Shown here piece by piece: positions 1 to 8,225 of a stretch of 44,400 bases of DNA (position 1 is its first letter; every line of letters starts with the position of its first letter). The translations under genes were made by a program, and so were the position numbers. Under the pieces are notes generated by a model. That model had not been told where the DNA came from. It did not search any database and saw only the letters and a program-made list of their open reading frames with translations. Source of the DNA: a virus; IMG/VR virus record IMGVR_UViG_3300017605_000171, positions 1-44,400 of that record, one strand, 5' to 3'.

Positions 1-141
1 AACATTGCTGGTTTAGAGTTTGGTGAACTCTATGCCAGTTCTTTCAGCAAAAATGCACGAATTAAAGCAATGCTGGCGCAGGCGCTCAAAGGTGAGATTC
101 TTATTCATCCTGAATGTAGGTCAGCAGTAGTATCTGAGATA
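1..141. repeat. Terminal direct repeat, left copy (circular contig overlap)
   Basis: Bases 1-141 are identical to 44260-44400. The repeat lies inside the terminase large subunit gene, and the reading frame continues unbroken from the right copy into base 142. An exact overlap of a fixed odd length inside a gene is what a de Bruijn graph assembler leaves on a circular path (a k-mer of 141 would give this), so I read it as proof of circularity rather than a biological terminal repeat. The unique genome is then 44,259 bp. Confidence 0.93.
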
Positions 142-327
142 GTAGAATGGAATCCAGCACGGCAGAAGAATCGTGACGACGTAATGGATTTACTTGCGTG
201 GGCGTATAAAGTAATAGAACTTTACGGTCACATGATGCCGTTGATAGATATGGATGAAATCCCCCGGCTGGAATCATCCCCCTTAGCAATGACGCAGGAT
301 GAAATTGCAGAACAACTCCCATTTTAA
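1..327 (+). CDS. terL: Terminase large subunit, C-terminal part (continues from 43093)
   Basis: This is the end of the DNA-packaging motor gene that starts at 43093 and is split by the arbitrary cut of the circular genome. Base 1 is a first codon position of the same frame; joined, the protein is 497 aa (389 codons up to 44259, then 108 here plus stop). This part carries the last acidic motif of the RNase H-like nuclease domain: the segment NRDDVMDLLAWA around joined residues 446-457, with Asp448/449 and Asp452 as candidate metal ligands. The gene stops at 325-327, and the portal gene follows after 9 bases. Confidence 0.93.
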   Translation, partial: NIAGLEFGELYASSFSKNARIKAMLAQALKGEILIHPECRSAVVSEIVEWNPARQKNRDDVMDLLAWAYKVIELYGHMMPLIDMDEIPRLESSPLAMTQDEIAEQLPF

Positions 328-336
328 TGAGGATTT

Positions 337-2256
337 ATGGCCACAAACCTTCCAGTTCCATATAAAGTAGATGCCAAGCAGCAGCAGTCAATAGTTAACT
401 ACGTTATCAATTGCACTGAAAGTCTTGGCTCTGTGTGGAACTTGCGAGAACAATTCCTGCTCAAAGACTGTTACTACGCCCGTGAGATGGATAGGAGTGT
501 AGAGCAAACTAGAGCTATGCTAGCTAACAAAGCTGGTGACCCTTACAAGTTACAGAATATGACAGTGCCTGTTATTCTCCCTCAGGTGGAGTCAGCACTA
601 GCATATTTGGCTGGTGTATTTCTTTCTGGTTATCCTATCTTTGGAGTAGCTACTAATCCTCAGTTAGCTGACCAAGCTTTACAGATGGAGACAGTGATTG
701 CTGATAACTCCGTCAAGTATGGTTGGGCGCGGGAACTCATAATGTACATGAGAGATGGACTTAAATATAATCTCGGTGCTCTTGAAGTTTCTTGGAAAAG
801 AAAGCGCGTTCCTAGCGTGGTTAATGACCCTGCTGCTAACCTTCGTCAAGGCACTGCTGCCACCGATGTTTATTACGCTGGAAACTGTCTCCGTCGCCTT
901 GACCCTTATAACCTTATTTGGGACAAAAGAGTAGCTCCTACTAAACTTGCTACTGACGGTGAGTTTGGAGGCTTCACAGAACTAATGAGCAGGATTCAAC
1001 TTAAGCAACTTCTGCTTGACTTGAACACTGATAACACAATGAACGCGCGGGAGGCATTTGAATCAGGCACTCCTTCCATTACTCTTAATGGTTCTGACGC
1101 CTGGTATTACATTCCTCAAGTAAACCCTTATGCTTTCATTGGTGCGAACGTATATCCCACTACCAATTGGCTCTCATGGGCAATGATTGGTGGAGAGAAA
1201 GAAAAGGGTACTATTGAATACAACAATATGTATGAAGTTACTACCCTCTACGGACGCATAATTCCACAAGATTTCCGTATGGGAGTTGCTCGCAGGAACC
1301 AACCCCAGATTTGGAAGTTTATCATCGTCAATCGGCGTATCTGTATTTTCGTCGAACAGCAGACTAATGCTCACAATCTCTTGCCTATCCTCCTTTGCCA
1401 ACCAAACGAAGATGGATTAGGGTATCAAACCAAGTCATTTTTGGATAATGTTATCCCGTTCCAATCCATGAGCACCAGTCTCTGGAACGCTGCTATTGAG
1501 AGCAAAAGGAGACAAGTATTTGACAGACTGCTTTACGACCCTTCGAGGATTCGGAAGGAAGATATTGACAAAGTAACTGCTGTTGCGCGCATCCCTGTAA
1601 AACAGTCTGCTTATGGGAAGCCTATTCAGGAGGCTGTTTACGCCTTTCCTTACAGGGATGACAACATTGCTTCTACTCTACAAATGGCAGAAAGTATCAA
1701 TACCATGGCAGACGTTGCAAATGGTCAAAATAAGGTAGACCGCGGTCAGTTCCAGAAAGGTAACAAGACTCGCGCTGAGTTCCAAACTACCATGAGTAAT
1801 TCTAACAGTCGTCAGCAGCTCCAAGCTCTAATGTTGGAGCATCAAGTATATGTGCCTATCAAAGAGATGATAAAGCACAATATGCTCCAGTATCAATCTG
1901 AGGCTACTTACTACAATAGTCAGAAGAAAGAGAACATCAAGATTAGTCCTGAGCAAATCCGCCAAGCCTCTCTGGAATTCAAGATTTCAGATGGTCTGCT
2001 TCCGACGGATAAACTACTCAATACTGACCTGCTTCAAGTATTCATGCAGACTATTCAAACATCGCCACTTATGCAGGCTGAGTTTGATATAGTTGGTGCC
2101 TTCACTTACTGGTGTAAGGAGCAAGGTGCTCAGTGGTTTGAAGATTTCCGTAGAACGCCAGAACAGAAGCAAACTGTAATGAATCAACTTACTGCGATGG
2201 AACAAGCTAAAAATGCGCCACCGCCTCCTGCTGGTCAACCCCCGCAACAAGGATAG
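337..2256 (+). CDS. Portal (head-tail connector) protein
   Basis: Predicted to form the dodecameric ring at the capsid vertex through which DNA is packaged and ejected. The 639-aa length, the position directly after the terminase and before the scaffold and capsid genes, and a start after a GAGG ribosome site support this. The central part is mixed alpha/beta with many aromatic residues; the last about 130 residues are helix-rich and end in a short proline/glutamine tail, as in podovirus portals whose C-terminal helices form a barrel. I recognise it by context and overall character rather than by a diagnostic motif. The stop codon is 2 bases before the next start, so the two genes are probably translationally coupled. 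Confidence 0.85.
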   Translation: MATNLPVPYKVDAKQQQSIVNYVINCTESLGSVWNLREQFLLKDCYYAREMDRSVEQTRAMLANKAGDPYKLQNMTVPVILPQVESALAYLAGVFLSGYPIFGVATNPQLADQALQMETVIADNSVKYGWARELIMYMRDGLKYNLGALEVSWKRKRVPSVVNDPAANLRQGTAATDVYYAGNCLRRLDPYNLIWDKRVAPTKLATDGEFGGFTELMSRIQLKQLLLDLNTDNTMNAREAFESGTPSITLNGSDAWYYIPQVNPYAFIGANVYPTTNWLSWAMIGGEKEKGTIEYNNMYEVTTLYGRIIPQDFRMGVARRNQPQIWKFIIVNRRICIFVEQQTNAHNLLPILLCQPNEDGLGYQTKSFLDNVIPFQSMSTSLWNAAIESKRRQVFDRLLYDPSRIRKEDIDKVTAVARIPVKQSAYGKPIQEAVYAFPYRDDNIASTLQMAESINTMADVANGQNKVDRGQFQKGNKTRAEFQTTMSNSNSRQQLQALMLEHQVYVPIKEMIKHNMLQYQSEATYYNSQKKENIKISPEQIRQASLEFKISDGLLPTDKLLNTDLLQVFMQTIQTSPLMQAEFDIVGAFTYWCKEQGAQWFEDFRRTPEQKQTVMNQLTAMEQAKNAPPPPAGQPPQQG

Positions 2257-2258
2257 TT

Positions 2259-2522
2259 ATGCCAATCCCACGAGCAACTAAATTTACTGCTTTTGATTTT
2301 ACGGAGGAAGAACGTAAAGAGGCAGGTAAATTATCCCAGTTTAATCTCATGCTACTTCAAACTTTAGCTGCGGAAGCATCAGAAGAACGTCTGCAACTGA
2401 AGTTAGATTTGCATGAGGGTAAAACTTTGCACGAAGCTCAGATGCTGTTTATGCAGCGTGAAGCTGAATTGCAAGGAAGAATCGCTGCATACGAAGGTCT
2501 GATTTTACTGTCACAAGATTAA
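2259..2522 (+). CDS. Small coiled-coil-like protein between portal and scaffold
   Basis: An 87-aa acidic, helix-rich protein of unknown function. It starts 2 bases after the portal stop with an AAGGA site 5 bases upstream. Residues 14-85 are almost entirely helix-forming (many Glu, Leu, Ala, Gln) with heptad-like leucine spacing. Its place between portal and scaffold suggests a minor assembly or virion role, but nothing in the sequence names one. Confidence 0.75.
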   Translation: MPIPRATKFTAFDFTEEERKEAGKLSQFNLMLLQTLAAEASEERLQLKLDLHEGKTLHEAQMLFMQREAELQGRIAAYEGLILLSQD

Positions 2523-2558
2523 ATCTCTTAACCCCACTTTCATTACTGGAGAACTACA

Positions 2559-3350
2559 ATGGCTGAAGGACGCGGTTTTAGCATATCTGACATTTTTAGT
2601 GGTGGTCGGCAAGGTAACCAATCTTCTGGAACTCCTGCGCCTGCTACTGTTCCTGGTAGTAATGGTATTCCTTCTGCTCCGGTGAATCCTGGAGCTGACG
2701 TTGGTGCGAATCTCGAAGCCAACAAAGGTATTCTTGACCCGAATCTTGGGCCTGATGGTAAACCAAAAACACCTGATAACCCTCTTGATGGTTTCAAGGA
2801 TTTCTTTACAATAACAGAAGATGATAGGAAGAAGCAACCGCCAGACCAGTTCGCGGAACCGTTGCTAAACTTCGACCCAAAGAAATTCGGTGATACTGCT
2901 GGCAAGATGAATTTTGCTGGCAATATTGACCCGGCATTGATGCAGAAAGCAATGTCAGGTGACCAACAAGCTTTTGCTGCTGTTTTAAATAGAGTAGCAC
3001 AATCCTCGTTTACTGCTTCAGCCCAAGTGCTAACTGGCATTCTGGAGCAGGCGTTTAAGAAGAACAATGGTAGATGGGATGGTTCGCTAGATAGTAGGTT
3101 TCGTAACTTGCAACTTACTAACACGCGTTCCACAAACCCAGTGCTACAACATCCGGCAGCAGCCCCGTTGCTGGAAGGCATGAAAGCCACAATCGCAGCT
3201 AAAGACCCCACAATGCGTCCAGAAGAAGTTGCCAGAAAAGCTGAAGAATACTTTGGTGCGTTTACCGATATGATGATTGCTAGTCGGGCACCTAAAGAAA
3301 CTCCAGCCACTAGTGCATCTGATGATTGGACAAAGTTTCTAGGCGTCTAA
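2559..3350 (+). CDS. Putative capsid scaffolding protein
   Basis: A 263-aa protein whose position (portal, then this, then decoration and major capsid) is that of podovirus scaffolding proteins, which fill the procapsid and leave before or during packaging. Residues 1-90 are low-complexity, rich in Gly, Pro, Asn and Ala and probably disordered. Residues 120-245 are helix-forming, and the end is a short charged/aromatic segment (DDWTKFLGV) of the sort that docks scaffold to capsid. The start follows a GGAG site at 2549-2552. A 255-codon reading frame lies antisense to it but has no translation signals. Confidence 0.75.
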   Translation: MAEGRGFSISDIFSGGRQGNQSSGTPAPATVPGSNGIPSAPVNPGADVGANLEANKGILDPNLGPDGKPKTPDNPLDGFKDFFTITEDDRKKQPPDQFAEPLLNFDPKKFGDTAGKMNFAGNIDPALMQKAMSGDQQAFAAVLNRVAQSSFTASAQVLTGILEQAFKKNNGRWDGSLDSRFRNLQLTNTRSTNPVLQHPAAAPLLEGMKATIAAKDPTMRPEEVARKAEEYFGAFTDMMIASRAPKETPATSASDDWTKFLGV

Positions 3351-3385
3351 CAGTTTACTTTCTTCAACTTTTTAGGAGACTTCTA

Positions 3386-4036
3386 ATGTTTGTTCGCGGA
3401 ATGGTAAGGGCAGGAATGGAAGGCCCGGCAAATCCTGGCCAACCTATTTTTCACCAGCTAATTCCAGCGGCTAATGCTACTGCTGCTGGCACTACGCTGA
3501 CAGCCAACGAAGTTCTTAGTGGTTGGCTGCAACGCAGTAACGGTGGTGGTGCTGGTTTCTCAGATACTTTCCCGTCGGTGGATAGTCTGATTACTGCGCT
3601 GAACGCTGCCGGTAGTCCTCCCGGTGTTGGTGATTGCTTCCGTTTCATCTATCAGAACACGGTTGCATTTGCCATGACGTATGTAGCGGGTGCTGGTCTT
3701 GTGGCTGGAACGGGAACGCTTAACATTGCAGCCAGTGTTACGCGCATGTACTTCATTACTTTCCTCTCCACCAAAAACACGGTTGTTATCCCCGGTGTTA
3801 CTACCACCAGTGGTAACAAGTTCCTGACCAACATCAGTGCTGCTCAGATGGCAAACATCATGCCGGGTATGGCTGTTACTGGAACCGGTATTGGTGCGAG
3901 TGCTCTTGTTGTTGGTTGTGCCCCTGATGCTGGCACTGTTACTGTGGATGTGAACTCCACGGCGACTGCTGACAACATCGCAGTAACCTTTGCTCCGCGT
4001 GCTAGGATTGATAGCATCGGGACGATGGCTGCGTAG
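3386..4036 (+). CDS. Putative head decoration protein
   Basis: A 216-aa protein between scaffold and major capsid. I start it at 3386, where AGGAG stands 8 bases upstream; an in-frame ATG at 3326 would overlap the scaffold gene and has no such site. The N-terminal half resembles small trimeric head-decoration proteins in composition (Gly, Ala, Thr, Asn). Residues 130-205 form a beta-rich module with a Gly-Met-Ala-Val-Thr-Gly-Thr-Gly-Ile core, a pattern common in capsid-surface and fibre add-on domains. Role inferred from position and composition; it could also be another minor capsid protein. Confidence 0.6.
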   Translation: MFVRGMVRAGMEGPANPGQPIFHQLIPAANATAAGTTLTANEVLSGWLQRSNGGGAGFSDTFPSVDSLITALNAAGSPPGVGDCFRFIYQNTVAFAMTYVAGAGLVAGTGTLNIAASVTRMYFITFLSTKNTVVIPGVTTTSGNKFLTNISAAQMANIMPGMAVTGTGIGASALVVGCAPDAGTVTVDVNSTATADNIAVTFAPRARIDSIGTMAA

Positions 4037-4078
4037 TTTGGCCTGATTCACCTTTCTAACTAAATAGGAGTATTCACA

Positions 4079-5293
4079 ATGCCTGGAGTAACTGGTGTAT
4101 TCAATACGGGCCAAATCACGCAAGACCTAGCAAAGAAGTCATTTGCGGCGATGATTACCCGCCTCATGCCAAACGGCACAGCACCGCTGTTTGGTCTCAC
4201 TGCACTGCTGAAGGAAGAAACTGCCTATCAGTTTGAGCATGGTTATTTCTCCAAGACGATGATTTTTCCGTCGATGGCAGTTTCGGCGGCTGGTCAGCTG
4301 ATTGGTGATACCACGTTCACGGTGGTTTCTACTGCCAACGTGCTCGCTGGGATGATTATGCGGGTAGATAGCACGAATGAAAACGTGCTAGTTACCAGCG
4401 TGCTCAGTTCTACGCAAGTGGCAGTTCAGCGTGCAGTTGGAACGGTTGCTGCTGTTGCAATCGCCGGTAACATCAACCTGTGGATGGTTGGTAATGCGTT
4501 TGAGGAAGCTTCTCTGCGCCCGCAGTCACTGGTTATCGTGCCTGCGCGTATCACCAACTATACGCAGATTTTCCGCAATACCTGGGCAATCAGCAAAACC
4601 AATGCTGCGACGACTCTTATCGCTGGCAGTGGTAACGTAGCTGAGAGCAGACAGGATTGCGCTGCGTTCCATGCTGCGGATATTGAGAAGGCGCTGTTCT
4701 TCGGGCAGAAGTTCCTCGGCTCTCGGAACGGTCAACCCTTCCACACGATGGATGGTCTCATTAGCATCGTGACCCAAAACGCTGCGGGTAACATTACTAC
4801 GTTGGGTGCTACTACTAACTGGACTCAGTTAGAAGCTGCACTTGACCCGGCGTTCAACCAAATGACAGACCCGAAGGTTCCAAACATGCGGGTACTGTTC
4901 TGTGGTGGCCCGGCTCGCCGTGTTATCCACAACATCTGCCGCCTGAATAGCACCTACTACATTCAGGGAACAGAAACTACCTGGGGTCTGCAATTCGATA
5001 CCATCAAAACCCCGCGTGGCACGTTCAATATCGTGGAACATCCGCTGTTCAATGCTTTTGGTGCTACCAGCACTTGGGCAAAGATGGCGATTGGTGTTGA
5101 CCTTGCTACTTTCAACCTTGCTTACTTGCAAGGGCGCAAGACGGAGAACCAAGAGTTTAACATGAGTGGCCAACCAACTGACAACGGCGTGGATGCCTGC
5201 GGTGGAACTCTCACCACGGAACCAACCTGCCTTGTTAAAAACCCGGCTGCGAATGTGATTCTCTACAACTTCACTGCTGGCGCTGTAGGCTAA
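4079..5293 (+). CDS. Major capsid protein
   Basis: A 404-aa protein predicted to have the HK97 fold and build the icosahedral shell. It lies after the scaffold, with an AGGAG site 9 bases before the start and a strong terminator straight after the stop, the usual setting of the most highly expressed virion gene. An N-terminal helix region (about 10-60) is followed by a beta-rich insertion (about 75-135, with TTFTVVSTANVLAGM) and an Arg/Asn-rich core (IFRNTWAISKTNAAT, about 161-175). The layout resembles the SU10/DUF5309 type of capsid protein, which I offer as a likely family without a search. Codons are more C-ending than in neighbours, fitting high expression. Confidence 0.87.
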   Translation: MPGVTGVFNTGQITQDLAKKSFAAMITRLMPNGTAPLFGLTALLKEETAYQFEHGYFSKTMIFPSMAVSAAGQLIGDTTFTVVSTANVLAGMIMRVDSTNENVLVTSVLSSTQVAVQRAVGTVAAVAIAGNINLWMVGNAFEEASLRPQSLVIVPARITNYTQIFRNTWAISKTNAATTLIAGSGNVAESRQDCAAFHAADIEKALFFGQKFLGSRNGQPFHTMDGLISIVTQNAAGNITTLGATTNWTQLEAALDPAFNQMTDPKVPNMRVLFCGGPARRVIHNICRLNSTYYIQGTETTWGLQFDTIKTPRGTFNIVEHPLFNAFGATSTWAKMAIGVDLATFNLAYLQGRKTENQEFNMSGQPTDNGVDACGGTLTTEPTCLVKNPAANVILYNFTAGAVG

Positions 5294-5299
5294 ACCCTG

Positions 5300-5354
5300 A
5301 ACTGGTGGGAGGGGGCATCCTTGCTCAGGAGTGCCTCTTCCTGCCAGTTATTTT
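5300..5354 (+). terminator. Intrinsic terminator after the major capsid gene
   Basis: An inverted repeat pairs 5300-5317 with 5332-5349 (18 pairs, four of them G-U) and is followed by a T-rich TTATTTT. It begins 7 bases after the capsid stop codon. Partial termination here would give extra capsid-ended transcripts, as the terminator after T7 gene 10 does. Confidence 0.85.
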
Positions 5355-5378
5355 CGTAGTTCAACTTCGGAGATTAAA

Positions 5379-5813
5379 ATGGAAAAGATTTATCGTCATC
5401 GTACTGCTGGTGCTCGTTTCATCTTCCCTGATGGGACTGATGTTTCTTTTGCTGGTGGTGTTTATCGCACTGAGAACCTTCAGCATCAACAAGAACTGGA
5501 TAGAGTTGCTAATCTTCCAGCTTCCCAGATTTTCACTACTGAAACTCCTCCTGTAGCGCGTGAAGAAGCAGTGGTACGCAAAGATTTAATGGAAGGTGCC
5601 ACTGGTGCTTTTGACGCTGCTAACAAGATTGCACCCGGAGCTAAAACAGTTCCCATGCCAGTTCCTGGAGATTCCAAACCTACTTTGCAAGCTCTACAAG
5701 GAGGTGAAGGTGCGGCTAATGTTGCTCCTCCGGTGGGTGGCAAATCTGCTATTGATGCTGCTAAAACAGCATTGGCAGAGCGTCAAGCTAAGACTGCTGA
5801 CGTTAAGAAGTAA
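5379..5813 (+). CDS. Small post-capsid protein, probably virion-associated
   Basis: A 144-aa protein of unknown function just downstream of the capsid terminator. I place the start at 5379 behind CGGAG; in-frame upstream starts fall inside the terminator hairpin. Residues 1-45 look like a compact beta domain (YRHRTAGARFIFPDGTDVSF). The rest is Ala/Pro/Gly-rich and probably extended. Small proteins with this kind of N-terminus are common right after capsid genes, so a minor head or head-completion role is plausible but unproved. Confidence 0.75.
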   Translation: MEKIYRHRTAGARFIFPDGTDVSFAGGVYRTENLQHQQELDRVANLPASQIFTTETPPVAREEAVVRKDLMEGATGAFDAANKIAPGAKTVPMPVPGDSKPTLQALQGGEGAANVAPPVGGKSAIDAAKTALAERQAKTADVKK

Positions 5814-5838
5814 TTACTGTTAACTAGGAGTCTGAGCG

Positions 5839-6459
5839 ATGTCTTTATTTAGCGATACAGTAGATGAAGTATATAGTCTTACTAATCGCCCTGATTTAGT
5901 TGCTGAAACTGCACTAGCAGTTCGGCAGGCTACGCTGTCAGCCCATCGTTCAGACTACTATTTAAAAGATTTAGTTGAAATACTTCTTCCGTTATCCTCT
6001 GCTTCTATTTTTCAATTAGATATTCCTTCCTATTTTCCTCAGTGGAGGAATTTTAAGTATATTCGTCCATACAATACGGTTGGTGCAAGCGCAGCTTCCT
6101 TCTTTCTTTCTTCGCTTGCTCCGGACGCTATTTTTGATGAGTATCTAATTGAAAAGTCGAACGTCTACTATGTAGCTGGCACTAACCTCAACATAAAATT
6201 AGAAGCAGCCTACGACGCATTTATAGTTGGCTACTATGCTAATCCAATTTTGAGCCCAGAAGCTAGTTACAACTCATGGATTGCTACTGACCACTCTGCA
6301 ATCATAACCATTGAAGCCACTATCAAAGTATTTGGTATGATTGGTTACGAAGATGCTGCTGCTAGACTTCGTAAGCTTCTTTATGAACCTTCTCCTGATG
6401 GCATACCTTCGGAGTTTAATCGTTTCCGCGCGTCTGCGCTGGAAGACCAAGGAAGATAA
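5839..6459 (+). CDS. Putative head-tail adaptor (tail tubular protein A position)
   Basis: A 206-aa protein downstream of the capsid group, close in size to T7 gp11 (tail tubular protein A), which joins the portal to the nozzle. The N-terminal segment (VYSLTNRPDLVAETALAVRQ) and following helices match the helical-bundle character of podovirus adaptors; the middle is aromatic-rich and could be the beta insertion. AGGAG precedes the start, and the gene is followed within 2 bases by the tail fibre gene. Confidence 0.65.
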   Translation: MSLFSDTVDEVYSLTNRPDLVAETALAVRQATLSAHRSDYYLKDLVEILLPLSSASIFQLDIPSYFPQWRNFKYIRPYNTVGASAASFFLSSLAPDAIFDEYLIEKSNVYYVAGTNLNIKLEAAYDAFIVGYYANPILSPEASYNSWIATDHSAIITIEATIKVFGMIGYEDAAARLRKLLYEPSPDGIPSEFNRFRASALEDQGR

Positions 6460-6461
6460 TC

Positions 6462-8225
6462 ATGAGTGTTAATGTTTGGGCACAGGTTGGAGCAGTAATA
6501 GGTTATTTACCACTGAGTGCGCTTACTGGAAATGCCGGGCAACTGCTTGGCATGGATTCTGGTGGCACTGTTGCTGAGTGGAAGAATTTTCAAGTTTTTG
6601 GTAATCAAATGAGGATGCCAGCAGGTAGTGCTGGAAGTCCAGCTCTTGTTTTTCAAGGAGGCACTGCCACTGGTTGGTATAAAGGCGCGTTAGGCGACTG
6701 GACATTTGCAATTCTTGGGTTAGATGTTTTAGTTATCAGCAATGCCGCTGGATTTCAATTTACTAACCGTCATGTAAAAATTAGCAACAAACTTCTGCAA
6801 ACTGACCTTGGTGGCAGTATTGCTGCGGCAGCTACTACTGACCTCGGAAATGCCACAGGTAATACTCTTGACATTACCAATGCAGCAGGTGCTACTGTTA
6901 TCACTAGTCTTGGTGGTGCGTCTATTCCAGCAGGTACTCAAGTTGAAACAAAGTTTGTAATCACAGGCGGTAGCATTACTATTACCTATGATGCAGCTAA
7001 TCTTATTCTTCTTGGCGGTGCAGATATTTCTATTATTACGGGGGACGTTGCACGCTGGAGAAAAATTAACGATGCTGCTGCTCGTTGGGAGATGGTTTCT
7101 TTCAATAGAGGAACTAGCGCAGGTAGTGCAATTGCCGCTAAAGGTGACCTGATTGCTGGAGTTCTTAATAGTGGAAATATTATTCCTGGTATTCTTACAG
7201 TTGGGTCTAACGGGCAGACAATTGTTCCTGATTCTACCCAAGCAGCAGGACTGCGCTGGGTAGATAAAGTTTCTAGTAAAAATTTACTAATTAACGGTAA
7301 CTTCGATGTATGGCAGCGTGGTCTTTCATTTCTTGGTGTCTCCACAGCTCCTTATGCCGCCGATAGATGGTTTGCTTCTAATTCCGCAGGAACTTTAGAT
7401 GTAACTAGAGTGGCAGCCACCGGCCTTGGAGTTGGCAATTATGGACTGCGCGTTAGACAAGCAACTGGAGTATCTTCTATTTCTTTGGACTCTGTCCAAA
7501 CTACTGCATTTACAAATAATGTAAAGGGTAAAACCCTTATATTTAGTGGATACATCCGAAAAGGGTCAACCTTCTTACCTGACGTTAACGTCCTACTTTT
7601 TACAGCAGCAGCAGAAGCTAGATTTTCTGCCTCTGTAGATATTAATTCCCTAGTTATTCCAAACGCGGCTATTCCTGGAGCAGCCTCTGCACCTGTGAGG
7701 TTTTCTGTGGCCTTATCTGTACCTGCTAATTCAGCGGCTTTAGGATTTACTGTGCGAGTTAACGCTGTTGGCGTGGTAGCAGATGCTAATGCATATTTTG
7801 AAGTTTTTGGCTGCAAACTTCAAGAAGGCAATTTTGCTACCCCGCTCGACTTCAATAGTTTTGAGTCTGAGTGGGCTAACTGCTTAGATTATTATGAGAA
7901 AAGTTTTGACTATGCAACTGCTCCTGCACAAAATGCAGGCGTGGTTGGTGCTCATTACTTTCTCCAGCCTGTAGCAGCACTAACAGCAACTGCTACTCCC
8001 CCCGTTAAATTTGAACGGGCTAAGCGTATTACTCCTCTACTTGTTACTTATAATCCACAAGCTGCCAATGCTGAGATTAGGACTGAAGCCATTGGCGATT
8101 GGACACTGACTACTCCTGCTATTATAGCACAAAATGGATTTAGACTAACTGGCACTACTCCTGCTGGTACAGCAGTTAATCAAGGCTGCTCTGTTCACTG
8201 GACTGCTGACGCTGAAATCTACTAA
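6462..8225 (+). CDS. Tail fibre / receptor-binding protein
   Basis: A 587-aa beta-rich protein. Residues 150-215 carry a repeated-strand module ending in GDVARWRKI...WEMVSFNRG, and residues 222-268 carry AAKGDLIAGVL...LTVGSNGQTIVPDST, both typical of phage and prophage fibre shafts. Residues 274-287 are NLLINGNFDVWQRG followed by YAADRW, a well-known signature of fibre-borne carbohydrate-binding-like domains. The C-terminal about 150 residues are probably the receptor-facing tip. Unusually, it lies between adaptor and nozzle genes. The stop overlaps the next start by one base. Confidence 0.85.
   Translation: MSVNVWAQVGAVIGYLPLSALTGNAGQLLGMDSGGTVAEWKNFQVFGNQMRMPAGSAGSPALVFQGGTATGWYKGALGDWTFAILGLDVLVISNAAGFQFTNRHVKISNKLLQTDLGGSIAAAATTDLGNATGNTLDITNAAGATVITSLGGASIPAGTQVETKFVITGGSITITYDAANLILLGGADISIITGDVARWRKINDAAARWEMVSFNRGTSAGSAIAAKGDLIAGVLNSGNIIPGILTVGSNGQTIVPDSTQAAGLRWVDKVSSKNLLINGNFDVWQRGLSFLGVSTAPYAADRWFASNSAGTLDVTRVAATGLGVGNYGLRVRQATGVSSISLDSVQTTAFTNNVKGKTLIFSGYIRKGSTFLPDVNVLLFTAAAEARFSASVDINSLVIPNAAIPGAASAPVRFSVALSVPANSAALGFTVRVNAVGVVADANAYFEVFGCKLQEGNFATPLDFNSFESEWANCLDYYEKSFDYATAPAQNAGVVGAHYFLQPVAALTATATPPVKFERAKRITPLLVTYNPQAANAEIRTEAIGDWTLTTPAIIAQNGFRLTGTTPAGTAVNQGCSVHWTADAEIY

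Noticed and set aside
1-141. Biological direct terminal repeat as in T7
   Set aside because: The repeat lies within the terL coding frame, is exactly 141 bases, and fits an assembler overlap better; only read coverage could show real ends.
2543-3310. 255-codon open frame antisense to the scaffold gene
   Set aside because: No ribosome site, low-quality composition, and the sense frame fits the virion operon; it is a shadow.
5305-5556. 83-codon frame starting in the capsid terminator
   Set aside because: Starts inside the hairpin; the overlapping 144-aa frame has a proper ribosome site.
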